DNA from: Aradus depressus
Taxonomy: Eukaryota > Arthropoda > Insecta > Hemiptera > Aradidae
DNA: 64,000 bases
NCBI GenBank assembly: GCA_963662175.1
Contig: OY759215.1
Coordinates: 19,953,079 to 20,017,078 of the forward strand
Direction: 5' to 3'
This document shows, in pieces, positions 12,340 to 22,566 of the stretch (the stretch's first letter is position 1; every line of letters begins with the position of its first letter). The notes beneath the pieces are model-generated. The model made no database searches. It worked only from the letters and a program-made list of their open reading frames with translations, and had not been told where the DNA came from. A program made the translations under genes and the position numbers.

Positions 12340-12420
12340 CTGTTGTTTCCAATAGGTAGTAGTTATTCTACTAATGACGAGTATGTCGATGTAAGCTGTT
12401 ACTTTTGGTTTGGTGTGTAG

Positions 12421-12596
12421 GCCGTATCGGGACGCCTCAGTTCATGGCTCCAGAGGTGGTGGACAAACAGCAGTATGGGAAGCCCGGAGACATCTGGTCG
12501 GCAGGAGTTCTCCTCCACATACTTTTGTCAGGGACACTTCCCTTCATCGGCACTCGACATCGGCTCTATCACGCCATCAGTCAGGGTCTCCTTCAT
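12421..12596 (+). CDS. CASK: CASK internal exon B: activation segment and kinase C-lobe
   Basis: Acceptor gtgtag and donor gtaagt. With the leftover G from the previous exon it reads [14 protein letters not shown], then [20 protein letters not shown] and [23 protein letters not shown] and the DxWSxGV helix are standard kinase C-lobe landmarks and are intact. The exon starts two bases into a glycine codon and ends on a codon boundary, fitting its neighbours exactly. An RTE LINE insertion ends 82 bp upstream, inside the region expected to hold the branch point and polypyrimidine tract. Confidence 0.95.
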
Positions 12597-13785
12597 GTAA
12601 GTTATTCTCAAGTTCACCATGTTTGTATTTATTTTTCAGTATGGTTTCCACGTTTTTTGGGATTCAAGATTTGGTTTATTCGCCTAGAAGGAATAATCCT
12701 AAATAAATTTAGCCATGAGTCACAAACGAGAGGCGATTGACGATAGTTATACGCTTTTTTTTTTCAAAGTAACATATGTGTGTACACAAGTGTACAAAAG
12801 AGATTTTTATATAAAAAATAAAGATAATATCTTGCTCTACTGACCATCAGAGGGGTTGGTCTCATCTCTTATTTTACATATTACGAGAAAAATTGTAATT
12901 AATTATAAATATAACATAAATTATAAATGAGGGCGCCGGTAGCTCAGTGGTATGAGTGCTTGTCTTCTGAGCTCAAGATCGTGGGTTCGTAACCCGACCG
13001 AGGCCCTTAGTTTATTTTATCTGGGAGGTAAAATAAACTTAAGCATGCCGTCCTTCGGATGGGACGTTAAGCGATGGTCCCGAGCCTATACGATGTCAGG
13101 TACTCGTTAAAGACCCCTATACCCTAGGTGACTAAAAATGTAGCGTAGGCAAAATTCAGGACTTCCACAGTAGAGTCGGGCTCATGTCCACTAGAGTGAC
13201 GAAAGAGCGCTCTGGTAGTAGGCGGTATGACCTCGTAGTTAAAGCCCGGGCATGAGTCATAAAATCTAACCAAACCTAACCTAAATTATAAAAGACTGCA
13301 TAGAAAACATAATATACCTGCATAAAATTAAAAAAATAGTAATAGAAGAAGATATACAATAATCAATAAAATTAAGTTTACAAAGCGGGAATAGAACACA
13401 ATTTAATTAATTATAATTTCAAACAAAAAACTATATAAATAATAATTTTTTATAGTTTACCAATATTGTCGTATCTTTTCCATTCAAATAATCAATTAGT
13501 TTTGAGACGGCAACTCTTTGAAACCGTTGTCTTTGAACAATAATCAGCTGAATTCTAATTTCCTTTATTTATTCTTTATTTATATCCATTTCCAAATAAG
13601 TATTCTATGCATGTAATTTCTAGCCTATAAGCCGACTTTTGGTGTGGATGCATGTATGATGTAGTGTGTTCTGTTTCACATTAGGAAGACCTCTCTGCGA
13701 CCCGGGCATAGTAGTAGTCCTATTAGTTAACATCAATTCTACTGTTACGTTATGTTTTCTGAAGTATTGTTTGAACTATTTCCAG
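12597..13785 (+). other. CASK intron with a full-length SINE
   Basis: Runs from gtaagt to ttccag. Apart from the SINE at 12928-13281 it is AT-rich, with nothing else recognised. Confidence 0.85.
12917..13292 (+). mobile_element. Full-length tRNA-derived SINE with target-site duplication
   Basis: The best reference copy in the window. The head GGGCGCCGGTAGCTCAGTGG (box A-like) starts at 12931 and GGGTTCGTAACCC (box B-like) follows, then a body of about 270 bp ending CCCGGGCATGAGTCATAAAA. The tail contains two CCTAA units at 13275-13284. TAAATTATAAA flanks it at 12917-12927 and 13282-13292. RNA polymerase III transcription with LINE-assisted copying is expected for such elements. Confidence 0.9.
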
Positions 13786-13908
13786 TTGGACACTCCTCTG
13801 TGGGAACCTATCGGCGATGCGGCCAAGGAACTCCTCCGAAGGATGCTTCATGTGGACCCCAGACAGCGGATCACCATACAGGATGTTCTCAATCATAGAT
13901 GGTTACGG
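13786..13908 (+). CDS. CASK: CASK internal exon C: kinase C-lobe end
   Basis: Acceptor ttccag and donor gtaaga; exactly 41 codons in phase 0. It reads LDTPLWEPIGDAAKELLRRM, then LHVDPRQRITIQDVLNHRWLR. The DPxxRIT segment and the hydrophobic helix before the HxWL motif are the usual last helices of CaMK-type kinase domains. The length matches vertebrate CASK over this stretch without gaps. Confidence 0.95.
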
Positions 13909-15269
13909 GTAAGAAGACTTTGTCTCACTTGGGAAAATACCTGGACATTTTCTGAATACTGGACACAGTTGGGACGTAACAATTATTCATTTAATGGCAT
14001 ATTCAACGGTTTGATACTAGTTTTATACAAATGCGTTCAGTGGTTCTTGAGTTAAGCAAGTGGCAAGGATTTAGGGGACAGACCAACTCGACAGAGAGAG
14101 TTGGTCAGAGCAGACTTCATGGGAGAAAAGTTCCTCGAATGAAAATTGACAGATTGGGAGATGATAAACGTAATAAGACAACTTAGAGGTCCATTGTATG
14201 TTTATATTATACAATATTTTCACATTTAGTCGCAAAGGTGGATTTATGAAGTTGCGCAAGTCGCAATCGCGATGGACCCAAAGTCTCAGAAGGCCCTCCG
14301 AACCATTGTGAAAAGGGATGCAAAAAAGGCGGAAATCAGTTTGTTATTAGTTGTTTAATGTTTTTACTAAAACAAAAACATCATATGTTACAGTTAATTA
14401 TGTTATATAGAGAAATTATAAACAAAATCCTTCTAGTTTATGTAAAAAGTAAAATTTTAATTATATTTTAAATATAAAAATAAATATCCGAGAACAAAAT
14501 ATATAAATACAGGATTACAATACAATAAAATTGAATGATTTGATGATGATCAAATCAAATATAGTCTATTAAAAAATTTTAGTAACTATATAACTAAAAT
14601 TCAAAGAAACATTAGACATTATAAGAATTTTATATTTTTAATATTAGTAAATTATTAATATTAATAACATAACCTTATGATGGTGTAATGCTGGTAGTTT
14701 ATGTTCAAATTACTTGTGGAATAGACAATATTTCAAAAAACGAAGTTTTTTTTTTTTATTTATTATAAATAAATGTCTGTAATATGTCCGCGTTTCTCAA
14801 CTTAGAAGTTGAAATAAATATTGTTATTATTATCCATTACGTTTAGACATGGGCCTCCAAATGGTCCCCAGGCACAATACACCATTAATTCAACGTAAAT
14901 GTAGGATGTCGCATTGAGTTTGGGCCATCATGTACATACATTCTTATGTATTTGTGTTTACCAGCTGTGTAATCAGATCAAGTTTTACATAGAAGGGAGC
15001 TTGACGGTTCATAGTGAGAACTGATCAGGTGAGCGAGAGCCATCCTCACCACTTATCTCCCTCCTCTCCCTTCAGTACCAAATTTTTCAAGGCAATATTA
15101 TTCGTCTTGATCTAGGTAGTTTTAACCCTATTTTAAATTCAAATTACAAGCTCTTGTTTTTTGCTTTTTTTTACTTTATTTTACAGCTCTATTTTGTATT
15201 TTTGTCAATTTTGATGGCATTTTCCTTCAAAGAATGTTATTGTTATTAATGTTTTTCCATATGTTGTAG
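13909..15269 (+). other. CASK intron
   Basis: AT-rich. A foldback family b copy lies at 14670-14825. The block 14040-14330 is less AT-rich but shows no supported frame. Confidence 0.8.
14670..14825 (+). repeat. Foldback/Penelope-like family b copy
   Basis: Contains TTATGATGGTGTAATGCTGG, then AATTACTTGTGGAATAGACA and ATATTTCAAAAAAC. The same string of words recurs at 15955-16095, 20283-20430, 22360-22460 and 58300-58390. The GAAAC box is degraded in this copy. Confidence 0.55.
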
Positions 15270-15465
15270 GATCGAGATAAAACAGCAAGTAAGATGCATT
15301 TGGGGGAAACGATAGAAGAGATGAAGAAGCTGAACGCAAGACGAAGGTTGAAGGGAGCGGTGATGAACGCTGTGGCCTCCCCCAAATGGAACATCGACAT
15401 AATAGACCCGGATCAACCTTCAACCTACTTCACGGACTATGGCGATGATGATGTCACATCTGCGG
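15270..15465 (+). CDS. CASK: CASK internal exon D: regulatory/calmodulin-binding segment
   Basis: Acceptor ttgtag and donor gtaaat. It reads DRDKTASKMHLGETIEEMKK, then LNARRRLKGAVMNAVASPKW and an acidic tail ending DYGDDDVTSA. The LNARRRLKGAV block corresponds to the CaMKII-like autoregulatory and calmodulin-binding helix that follows the kinase domain in CASK. The exon ends one base into an alanine codon completed by the next exon. Confidence 0.95.
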
Positions 15466-15799
15466 GTAAATTATTTGGATCTCTTAAGGACCAATCTTAC
15501 TAAAGACTCCATCTTTTGCATCCAACAATTATTGAAGGGGCCGGGCCCTGTTATAGATATGCTCAATCCTCTGTTAAACTTATATTGTGTGATACCTGTA
15601 ATATATTACTGTAAATCTAATTATAATAAGCCATATAGGCGGCCCACTTATCTTCCTAATATGAACATATTATGAACAACAAAGTATTACAAATATATTA
15701 ATTGCTATTAATAACCTATTTATAGGGACATTATTAGCAAAATACTAGTAATAATGGATAAAGTTTTTGGATTAACCGAGGTAGCCTGGTCCCGATCAC

Positions 15800-15915
15800 T
15801 TGGGATGCACAAGGTGAAAATTGCTGATATGTATGTGTCGATAGAATGAATGTATCGACATGAACTTTTATGTGTATCCAGAACCCTGTGTATGAACTTC
15901 AAATTCATTACCTAC
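15800..15915 (+). repeat. Family R fragment
   Basis: Reads ATGAATGTATCGACATGAAC, TTTTATGTGTATCCAGAACC and a decayed continuation. These are the signature words of dispersed family R (see 42175-42685). Confidence 0.5.
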
Positions 15916-15954
15916 CTGATGAACGTATGATTCGCACTCAGCAAACTCTGTCTT

Positions 15955-16095
15955 AGTTTATAAATAACACTGACGATGGTGTAATGCAAAAATCGATAGT
16001 TCTTGTGGAATAGAGAATATTTCAAAAAATAAATTAGTTTTATTTATTCATTATAAATTTCCACTCTTTTTCCCGCTTTTCTCAACGCTGAAATT
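15955..16095 (+). repeat. Foldback/Penelope-like family b copy
   Basis: Reads ACTGACGATGGTGTAATGC, then a changed GAAAC box, CTTGTGGAATAGAGAATATT and a CCCGCTTTTCTCAACG end. It ends about 45 bp before the next CASK exon. Confidence 0.55.
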
Positions 16096-16141
16096 GTTGA
16101 GTGTTATGATGAACCATAACAAAAGCTGTTTTGTGTTGTAG

Positions 16142-16260
16142 CTGTGACAATGGTGCTGGATTCGCTGGATGATATCCACTGTCTTCAGGAGCCTCCACCC
16201 GGGGAGCGGGAGTTCCTACAGTCTCTTTTGGAGGATCGACAGCTACATGCGCTTTTGGAG
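16142..16260 (+). CDS. CASK: CASK internal exon E: first L27 domain
   Basis: Acceptor ttgtag and donor gtatga. It reads AVTMVLDSLDDIHCL, then a proline-rich turn and EREFLQSLLEDRQLHALLE. This is the first L27 domain, a three-helix bundle that pairs with L27 domains of other scaffold proteins. The two leading bases complete the alanine codon from the previous exon and the exon ends in phase 0. Confidence 0.93.
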
Positions 16261-16585
16261 GTATGACTAGTTTCTTTCAGCGAAGGTCCCTTGGCCTGGT
16301 GGAGAGAGAGGCGTCAGAGAGGTCCGACATACTTACTCCTGCTGACTTTACTAGACTTATCTATTACTTATCGACGGTATTGCGCTCAGCAGTATATTCG
16401 CAGGTTTTAACTAAAAATATTTGGCTGCAAAGTTTTGTGTTGGGTAGCTCTTACAATAGCGTGGTTAATTAAACGTTTTAAGCCAGTCAGTTATAAAGAT
16501 TATCTATCACCTTCCACGATCACCAAATTTAAACTGGAAATAGATATTACGATGATATTTTGCACAAAAGTGTTATGTAAAAGTT

Positions 16586-16852
16586 ACATATGGAGGGGTT
16601 AGCTGCCAAGTGGTGTAAGTCCAAAAATACGAAAATGGGCTTTAACATTTTAATTCTGAGGAACTAACTGAGACTAAATGCATTTTTACTTCAAAAATCA
16701 TTGCATGCATTGCTAAAGTAAATTTAAAAGCTAGTAGTTAATTTTTATACTGTTTACTCCAATTTACCTAGCATGCTGAATTTTGAATTGTGTCTCCTCA
16801 ACATTTACAATTTCGGACTTACACCACTTGGCAGCCAACCCCTCCATATATC
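16586..16852. mobile_element. Miniature inverted-repeat element, 267 bp
   Basis: The left arm ATATGGAGGGGTTAGCTGCC continues AAGTGGTGTAAGTCC. The right arm is its reverse complement with one mismatch and ends at about 16852. Arms are about 36 bp. There is no coding capacity and no target-site duplication I can be sure of. Confidence 0.6.
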
Positions 16853-17174
16853 TATATATGTATTTCTAAGAAATGTATCAAATGGGTTATCCGCTTGCTT
16901 ACGACATAATCAATTTTGTGAAATGAGGATAGAAAATATCTGCTTAATGTGTTTCCAAAGTTGTACATTGTACTGGATTTTATGATGCTCTATTTATTTA
17001 TAGAGAGTAGAATTCATGATAATTTTCAAATTTAAAATGTGAATTATGTGCTCGTGGTGAAGGAAAATGTGTGACGTTTAGCTGTCCCTTCCCCTTCTCT
17101 ACTTTTCAAATTACTTGACCCAAAAATTTAAAAAAAAAAAAAAATGATAGAACTTTTCCGTAGATTCATTCTCT

Positions 17175-17567
17175 ATATATGAGGAGTTTGGAGCCAGAGC
17201 GGACCAACTGGTTGAAACTGAACAGGTAGAAAATGGCAATTGAAAATTGAGTACATTTTGTTTATCTCCATAAATGGGCCCCAAATATTTATTTATATTT
17301 GAAATTTTAGAATAGTATTGGATGAGTGTTCCCTTTTTGTGTTCTATAAAGTTTTTGAAGGCCGTATGATCCATTGTGACTTTGAAAATATATGCACAAA
17401 ATACTTGTGGACTAAACTTAAAGTGCTGCTATCTATCACTGAAGTGAAAAAACTAATTGATCCACACTGGTTTTGAAAAAGGGAACCTATGCCAACATCA
17501 GGATGGTAATAACTCATTTTCCGAAAAATTGTGGGTTGGTCCGCTCTGGCTCCAAACTCCTCATATA
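17175..17567. mobile_element. Miniature inverted-repeat element, 393 bp, perfect 33-bp arms
   Basis: The arms at 17175-17207 and 17535-17567 are exact reverse complements (TATATGAGGAGTTTGGAGCC continuing AGAGCGGACCAAC). The arm ends are TA-rich, so a TA target duplication is possible but cannot be told apart. The interior is AT-rich without a transposase. Confidence 0.7.
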
Positions 17568-17926
17568 GTTCCTTATATACACTACAATGTATTACCAAGA
17601 AAAATTCTATTATAACTATTGCTTCTATAGTGTCTTATATAAACTACAATGTAACAAGGGCTTATTATATCTTCTATAAAAGCCATTTTTGATTAAGACA
17701 CTAAATTGGTCATTGTTATTATATATAACGTACTGTTTTATATAACATTGTCTTACTATAACATTGGCTTCAATGGCTTATTATGACAATGTAATAATAG
17801 TCATTATAGTGACTTATATGACAATATTTTATAAACATGTCTTCTATAATGAAATGAAGGATGAATATAACAATGAAACGACAACATAAACGATAACAAC
17901 GACTAATTGGCTTGATTTGGATATCT

Positions 17927-18066
17927 CAAACAATATTTCGGGACACTTCCACGTCCCTTCTTCTGGTTACTAGAATAAGGGACGTGAAAGTGTCCCGAAA
18001 TATTGTCAAAAAAGAAAACATCTCTGGAAAAAATCAACATATCAACATCCCAGAGAAGTTTAAGAA
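17927..18066. repeat. Foldback element, family c, left arm shortened
   Basis: ACAATATTTCGGGACACTTC, CACGTCCCTTCTTCTGGT and, after a 10-bp loop, the reverse complement, followed by AACATCTCTGGAAAAAAT and ATCCCAGAGAAGTTTAAG as on the right side of the complete copy at 10277-10540. Confidence 0.7.
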
Positions 18067-18421
18067 AAACATATCTCAAACAATTATCAAACAATAACGA
18101 CTAGTTATCATATTTTTAATTTTTTTGGATTATATTTATATACTATATTATATCGGGTAAATTATACTAATTTTGGCACTATAATAGTCATGACACTTTT
18201 TTAGTCAGAACTTTTATTTAATTAAAATTTTTAATTGTCTTTTTTCTTATGGAACTCTCTATATGCGAATGGGGTCGCAAAACCAATTAAAAAAAATATA
18301 TTTCTCATTCATTGAAGGTGATGTTTACCCTCTTTACTCTGGTTCTTGCTCATGCCAGTGTGTTAGACGTCACCAGGTAGATAGTCCATGACTCTCTAAC
18401 TTACTCTATGTGGTTTGACAG

Positions 18422-18610
18422 CTGTACGATCGGATCTCGAGTAAGGTGGTGACCTCGACGCGGGCGCCGCCATCGGACGCGGTCCTCAAGTGGAGGGACA
18501 CCCTGGACACTCTCACCTACCTGGAGACATCCTCTCAGGACTACGGCATTCCTGACCTAGGCCGGATCATCGAGGAACTCCGGAGGATCCTCACCAGGCC
18601 ACATTTCAAG
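18422..18610 (+). CDS. CASK: CASK internal exon F: second L27 domain
   Basis: Acceptor ttgacag and donor gttagt; 63 codons in phase 0. It reads LYDRISSK, a short linker, APPSDAVLKWRDTLDTLTYL and, after a loop, ELRRILTRPHFK. This is the end of L27-1 and the second L27 domain. The loop (about SSQDYGIPDLGR) looks longer than in vertebrate CASK. GC content is markedly higher than in the flanking intron. The following exon, which should begin the linker to the PDZ domain, is not in the window. Confidence 0.94.
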
Positions 18611-19529
18611 GTTAGTTACACTAAAATAGAGCTAATATAATGTTTCGCTTATTGTAAGAAAAGATTTTGGTACTCTGAAATCAGTGTGTTACCCATAAGT
18701 AATTCGTTACATTTTGGCCAAGATGTTATGACCTGATGGAGATAGAGATCGGAAATTTACATAACCGCCTAAACCTAGTTTAAGGCACCGAAATACTGTA
18801 ACAAGCAAAAGCTTACCATATTCACATCTGATTACTGTACCTTAAAAGTGTCGTTCCGTTATGTTTTTTTTATACATTTTTCTACTCTGAAATGTTTTTC
18901 TAATTTTATTGGCTATATTTTTACTATATTATCAATGAAAAAATATGGGATTTAGTTATTTTTCATATATTTTTTATTCAATTGTAAATTTGAAAAACAT
19001 TCTTTGACAGTTCATAGTAGAACGTTCTTTAGAACGAATTTCGGATATTGGGGGCTTATTAAGTCAGAGTAATTTTTTTTCTTCTGAAAATCCTTCTTTA
19101 AATTCGAAGTAATACGGTACTTAGGGTTTATCATTATATATTTATAATGATACTTAACATTTTTGCATAATTTATAAGTAAAAAAAAAACGAAAAACTCT
19201 TATATATAATGTGTAAAATATTTTGCAACCATAAATAATTTCAATCACTTTTTCACTTTTTTTGGTAATGAGTATGTCGGATAATGGAATCTCCAAGGTA
19301 ACAGCTCAAATTTTACCTAACCCAAGTGAGATCTGAAGATGAAGCTGACAAATGAAGCCTATATGGGCAGGGCATAGGTTAGACATTTTTCTACAAAACG
19401 CTTGGCTTCATTTACGTTTTTGAAATAAATCCCGTAGGAAATAGGCCACATTACAGTGGTCATGTTAGGTTGGTGAGTTATCACGAATTATCTTGCACCT
19501 CTTTGAGCACATTATGCAGTGAGCGTTTC

Positions 19530-19835
19530 TATCGAAACGATTCCATTTCGACACGTGACATCCTTTGAAATGATATGCCACATGTTGTTGTGGGAAAAAA
19601 AAGGACCACCTCATCAACGCCCATTTAAGTTTTTGGAGGCCACGTGGTATATATTGAGCCATAAGTCATCTTTGAGTTTAGGACAAATATAAAAACGTTT
19701 TTCCTTAACCCTCACCCTCTCCCTTCGTCTTTAAAATAGGTTTTTACTTTTGAACTCATCTCGTCGAATCCTTTGAAATTATCTGCAACATTCTTGTAGA
19801 AAAAAAGGTCTTTACATTACGTGATAAGGAATTCC
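19530..19835. repeat. Degenerate direct repeat
   Basis: ATCCTTTGAAATGATATGCC near 19560 and ATCCTTTGAAATTATCTGC near 19770 share spacing to a following ACATTTGTTG- or ACATTCTTGT-AAAAAAGG word. This could be two decayed copies of one unit. Confidence 0.3.
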
Positions 19836-19964
19836 ATTGAAACAAACAGATCATTCAGATCATGTACAGACAAAACTTCACTTTTATCTGTATCGACTAT
19901 TTTTTATTTATTTATTGTTGCAATCTGTATAATATGCAATGAGCACATAACCTAACAATGCACA

Positions 19965-20140
19965 AGAACAAAATTCAATTGAAATCTATTTAAAGTATTA
20001 ATATATTCATAAAGAACATACAAGGTGAGAAGTTACTGATAATTATTAAAACATTAACTGAGTTTTTTATACAGATATGCCTGACTCAGCTCAGTTTTTG
20101 CAAACAGCAGAATGTATTGTGCACACCTAGTATATTTGTA
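19965..20140 (+). repeat. Dispersed repeat T
   Basis: About 170 bp that reappears, highly similar, on the minus strand at 57060-57240. Shared words include AACATACAAGGTGAG, TTATACAGATATGCCTGACT and GCAAACAGCAGAATGTATTG. At 57 kb it is continuous with a family b foldback motif, so T is probably part of that element. Confidence 0.65.
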
Positions 20141-20182
20141 TCAGCTACATTTCTCCCATTTATTTTTTTTGCTTTTTTAAAA

Positions 20183-20260
20183 ATTAGTACAGACGTTTCG
20201 GGAAGCACTCCCGTCATCAATATCTATAATTTAACTGTTCTTTTAGTCGACATTCCTTAG
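20183..20260 (-). repeat. Foldback family a motif, best-preserved copy
   Basis: The minus strand reads TTGATGA, then CGGGAGTGCTTCCC and GAAACGTCTG. The middle folds as GGGA/TCCC. This is the clearest single copy of the CTGANGA-stem-GAAAC arrangement for family a. Confidence 0.6.
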
Positions 20261-20282
20261 CTAGGATTAGCCAGTTATACTG

Positions 20283-20430
20283 TCTATAACAAAACCTGAC
20301 GATGGTGTTATCCCGAAACAGTTATTTTATGTATGAATTACTTGTGGTTTAGACAATATTTAAAATAACTAAGTTTATTTTATTTGTTTAATATCAAATT
20401 TTCACAATATGTCGGCATTTCTCAGCTTAT
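20283..20430 (+). repeat. Foldback/Penelope-like family b copy
   Basis: CCTGACGATGGTGTTATCCC, then GAAACAG, AATTACTTGTGGTTTAGACA and ATTTCTCAGCTTATAAG. It lies head-on to the family a motif just upstream. Confidence 0.6.
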
Positions 20431-20514
20431 AAGTTATACATATTTGCGAACACGGTTTTTAAACAAATAAATGGAAAACCGATAATAAATCGAATCGTGA
20501 AAGTGTTTGTTGTT

Positions 20515-20708
20515 TGTGACTTATGGCCCAGATTTAACTACGAGGTCATTTCGCCTACTACCAGTAGACTCAGGATGGGACATGAGTCCGACTCAGTTGT
20601 GGGAGTTCTACATTTTGCCTACCCAGGTTTAGTTATCTTGGATAGGGAGGGGTCTTAACGAGTACCTGACAACTTACAGGTTCGACCATCGCTTAACGTC
20701 TCATTCTA
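20515..20708 (-). mobile_element. SINE fragment lacking the tRNA head
   Basis: The minus strand carries the SINE body from about GACGTTAAGCGATGG to TAAATCTGGGCCATAAGTCA, with more substitutions than other copies. Confidence 0.75.
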
Positions 20709-20791
20709 AAACTAGTTCATTAGAAAAAAAAAATAAAGAAAAAATGTACCTATGTTTTTAGGTTATTGTCTATTACAAAAATATATACAAT

Positions 20792-20892
20792 ATATGGAAG
20801 TAGTTTCTGTATTGCTATCATCTTTAGCCTCGACTTAACAAATACTAAGTCGTGGCTGAAGATGGTAGCAATACCGAAAGTACTTCCATATA
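20792..20892. repeat. Foldback family d
   Basis: The arms 20792-20838 and 20846-20892 pair with few mismatches. The right arm reads GGCTGAAGATGGTAGCAA, TACC and GAAAGTAC: a CTGAAGA box, a GGTA/TACC stem-loop and a GAAA box again. Confidence 0.65.
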
Positions 20893-20898
20893 ATAGGT

Positions 20899-21167
20899 AT
20901 ATGAAGAGCACGGGCAAAGAACCAGGTTTGTCACCAGATGTTGAAATTCAGAAAACTGAAATTTAATGTTTGAAAGTCCGTATCGTATCAATTCCCCGCA
21001 CTTCATATTTTTAGCTTCCGTTTTCGTAGTGACAAACCGTCTTTTTGAAGCCCGTAAGGATGGTCAATCGTGAAAAATGTTTAATATACTATACTGTTGT
21101 GGCCATATCTCACATTTGAGAAAAAAGTGACAAACCTGGTTCTTTCCCCGTGCTCTTCATATATATT
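20899..21167. mobile_element. Miniature inverted-repeat element, 270 bp
   Basis: The left arm TATATGAAGAGCACGGG continues CAAAGAACCAGGTTTGTCAC. The right arm (21127-21165) is its reverse complement with one mismatch. It sits 9 bp before a Helitron 5' end and 7 bp after a foldback, inside a tight transposon nest. Confidence 0.6.
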
Positions 21168-21175
21168 TTGTGAAA

Positions 21176-21690
21176 TCATATATATAAGCTGAAAATGTCT
21201 GTGCGTTGTACCGCTATAACTCACGAACGGCTTGATGGATTTGATTAATTTTTTTAAAAATTAGTTCGTCATCGTCTGTGGAAGGTTATAGGCGTATTAG
21301 TACCTCAATATCTGGTCCATCCCAGTATCCACCCACGCAATCTTTGTAACTCAAAAACCACTGCAATGATTAATGAGGCATCTTTTTGAATAGATAAGTT
21401 TTATCTACCGGAAGGTTAAGGTCTATTTTTTAATCAACCCCTGGTCCATCCCAGCATCCACTCACGCAATCTTTGTAACTCGAAAACCATTAATGAGAAA
21501 TCTTTTTGAATAAATTAGTTTTAGCTCCAAAGCTAGCGTTACAACAGTTGAAGGACTATAAGCCCTTATTCCGTATGAATAATTGAAAATTATAACATCA
21601 TGAATGTACTGTCGAGGAACTGAATAGCCTTATAGGAGATATTGGGAGAAAAGTCAAAGTTCCCCGGGCAACGCCGGGTATTACTGCTAG
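21176..21690 (+). mobile_element. Non-autonomous Helitron, 515 bp
   Basis: Begins TCATATATATAAGCTG immediately after an A and ends with a CCCGG...CCGGG hairpin (21663-21678), eight bases and CTAG (21687-21690), followed by T. A|TC...CTAG|T with a 3' hairpin is the Helitron signature; these rolling-circle elements make no target duplication. The inside has two 129-bp-spaced repeats starting CTGGTCCATCCCAG. No Rep/helicase is encoded. Confidence 0.7.
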
Positions 21691-22359
21691 TATACAATAT
21701 TTTTTAAAACATACGTTTTTCTTTATTTTTTACTGTTTTAGAATATCTCAGCAGAAAATGTTAAGTATCATTAGTTCAATTCAGCCTTCGTAACACTTAA
21801 ATTAATTTATTTTTTAATACTTTTCCCTACTTCTTGAAACCAATACATACATAAATAAAATTTCGTTTTTCTTCCACAAAACGGTACAATAATTGTAATC
21901 CACACAGCAGTTATACTTTCTCATTCTCCTGGAGACAACCTCAAAACAGTGAAATTGGAATGTAGAAAGGACAACATTAAAATATCAGGAGTTTTACGAA
22001 TATACAATAGTTTTGATCAGGGCCGGCCTTAGGTGAGATAGCGGCCGGTGCGAGTGTGAAAAAATGCGCCCCTTCATAGATTTTTCTTTCAATTATCACA
22101 TTAAACACGAAAAATTCAGTTTCTGTTTTTATTACATATCGCCTATTGCTAAACAAGTTGAAGAGTAAGCTCAATTGTAATGTTAGTTTTTAGTTTTATT
22201 TTAATTTTATTTTCTTGGTTTTCAAATAAGTGCACAGTTAGCTATTACAGTTAGAATATAGACTCCCACCCCCCTGGTTTTACCAGAGGAAGGGGACCCT
22301 TTCACCTCAGGTACTCTTAGGTTAATATAAATATGTATGCCTGGCAAATATCTGAATTA

Positions 22360-22460
22360 TTGTTGAACATTATGCTGACGATGGCGTAAGCCGAAACCGG
22401 TACACATTTAAGTATATGTTTGTGGAATTAGACAATCTAAGTGTTCAAAAAAGTGTTTTA
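22360..22460 (+). repeat. Foldback/Penelope-like family b copy with intact core
   Basis: Reads CTGACGATGGCGTAAGCC, then GAAACCGGTA and TTTGTGGAATTAGACAATC. GGC/GCC closes a GTAA (GNRA-type) loop. Best copy of family b. Confidence 0.6.
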
Positions 22461-22566
22461 TCTATCATTTATTTTATAGAATAGAGATTGATTACAATGT
22501 TACTATATTGATCTCTGGGATCAAAAATGTAATCCTTTGCAATGATTTATATCTAACTTTTGATTT

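Larger units (their letters stand above)
195..12420 (+). other. CASK intron, 12.2 kb, AT-rich and repeat-filled
   Basis: Bounded by gtgagc at 195 and gtgtag ending at 12420. Recognisable insertions are listed separately: SINEs near 520, 7432 and 10911, foldback elements near 1905, 7345-8075 and 10277, and an RTE LINE ending 82 bp before the next exon. In 2400-7330 and 8076-10276 I see only AT-rich DNA with short T-rich runs (for example 4615-4735) and no supported gene. Short open frames there are low-complexity. Confidence 0.85.
16261..18421 (+). other. CASK intron with several inverted-repeat elements
   Basis: Runs from gtatga to ttgacag. It contains terminal-inverted-repeat elements at 16586-16852 and 17175-17567 and a foldback at 17927-18066. 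Positions 17590-17870 are AT-rich with repeated CTTCTATAA and ACAATGTAA words. Confidence 0.8.

Noticed and set aside
12931..13000. A tRNA gene at the SINE head
   Set aside because: Box A and box B-like words are present, but the cloverleaf is imperfect and the sequence continues into the SINE body with target duplications, so it is a tRNA-derived SINE.
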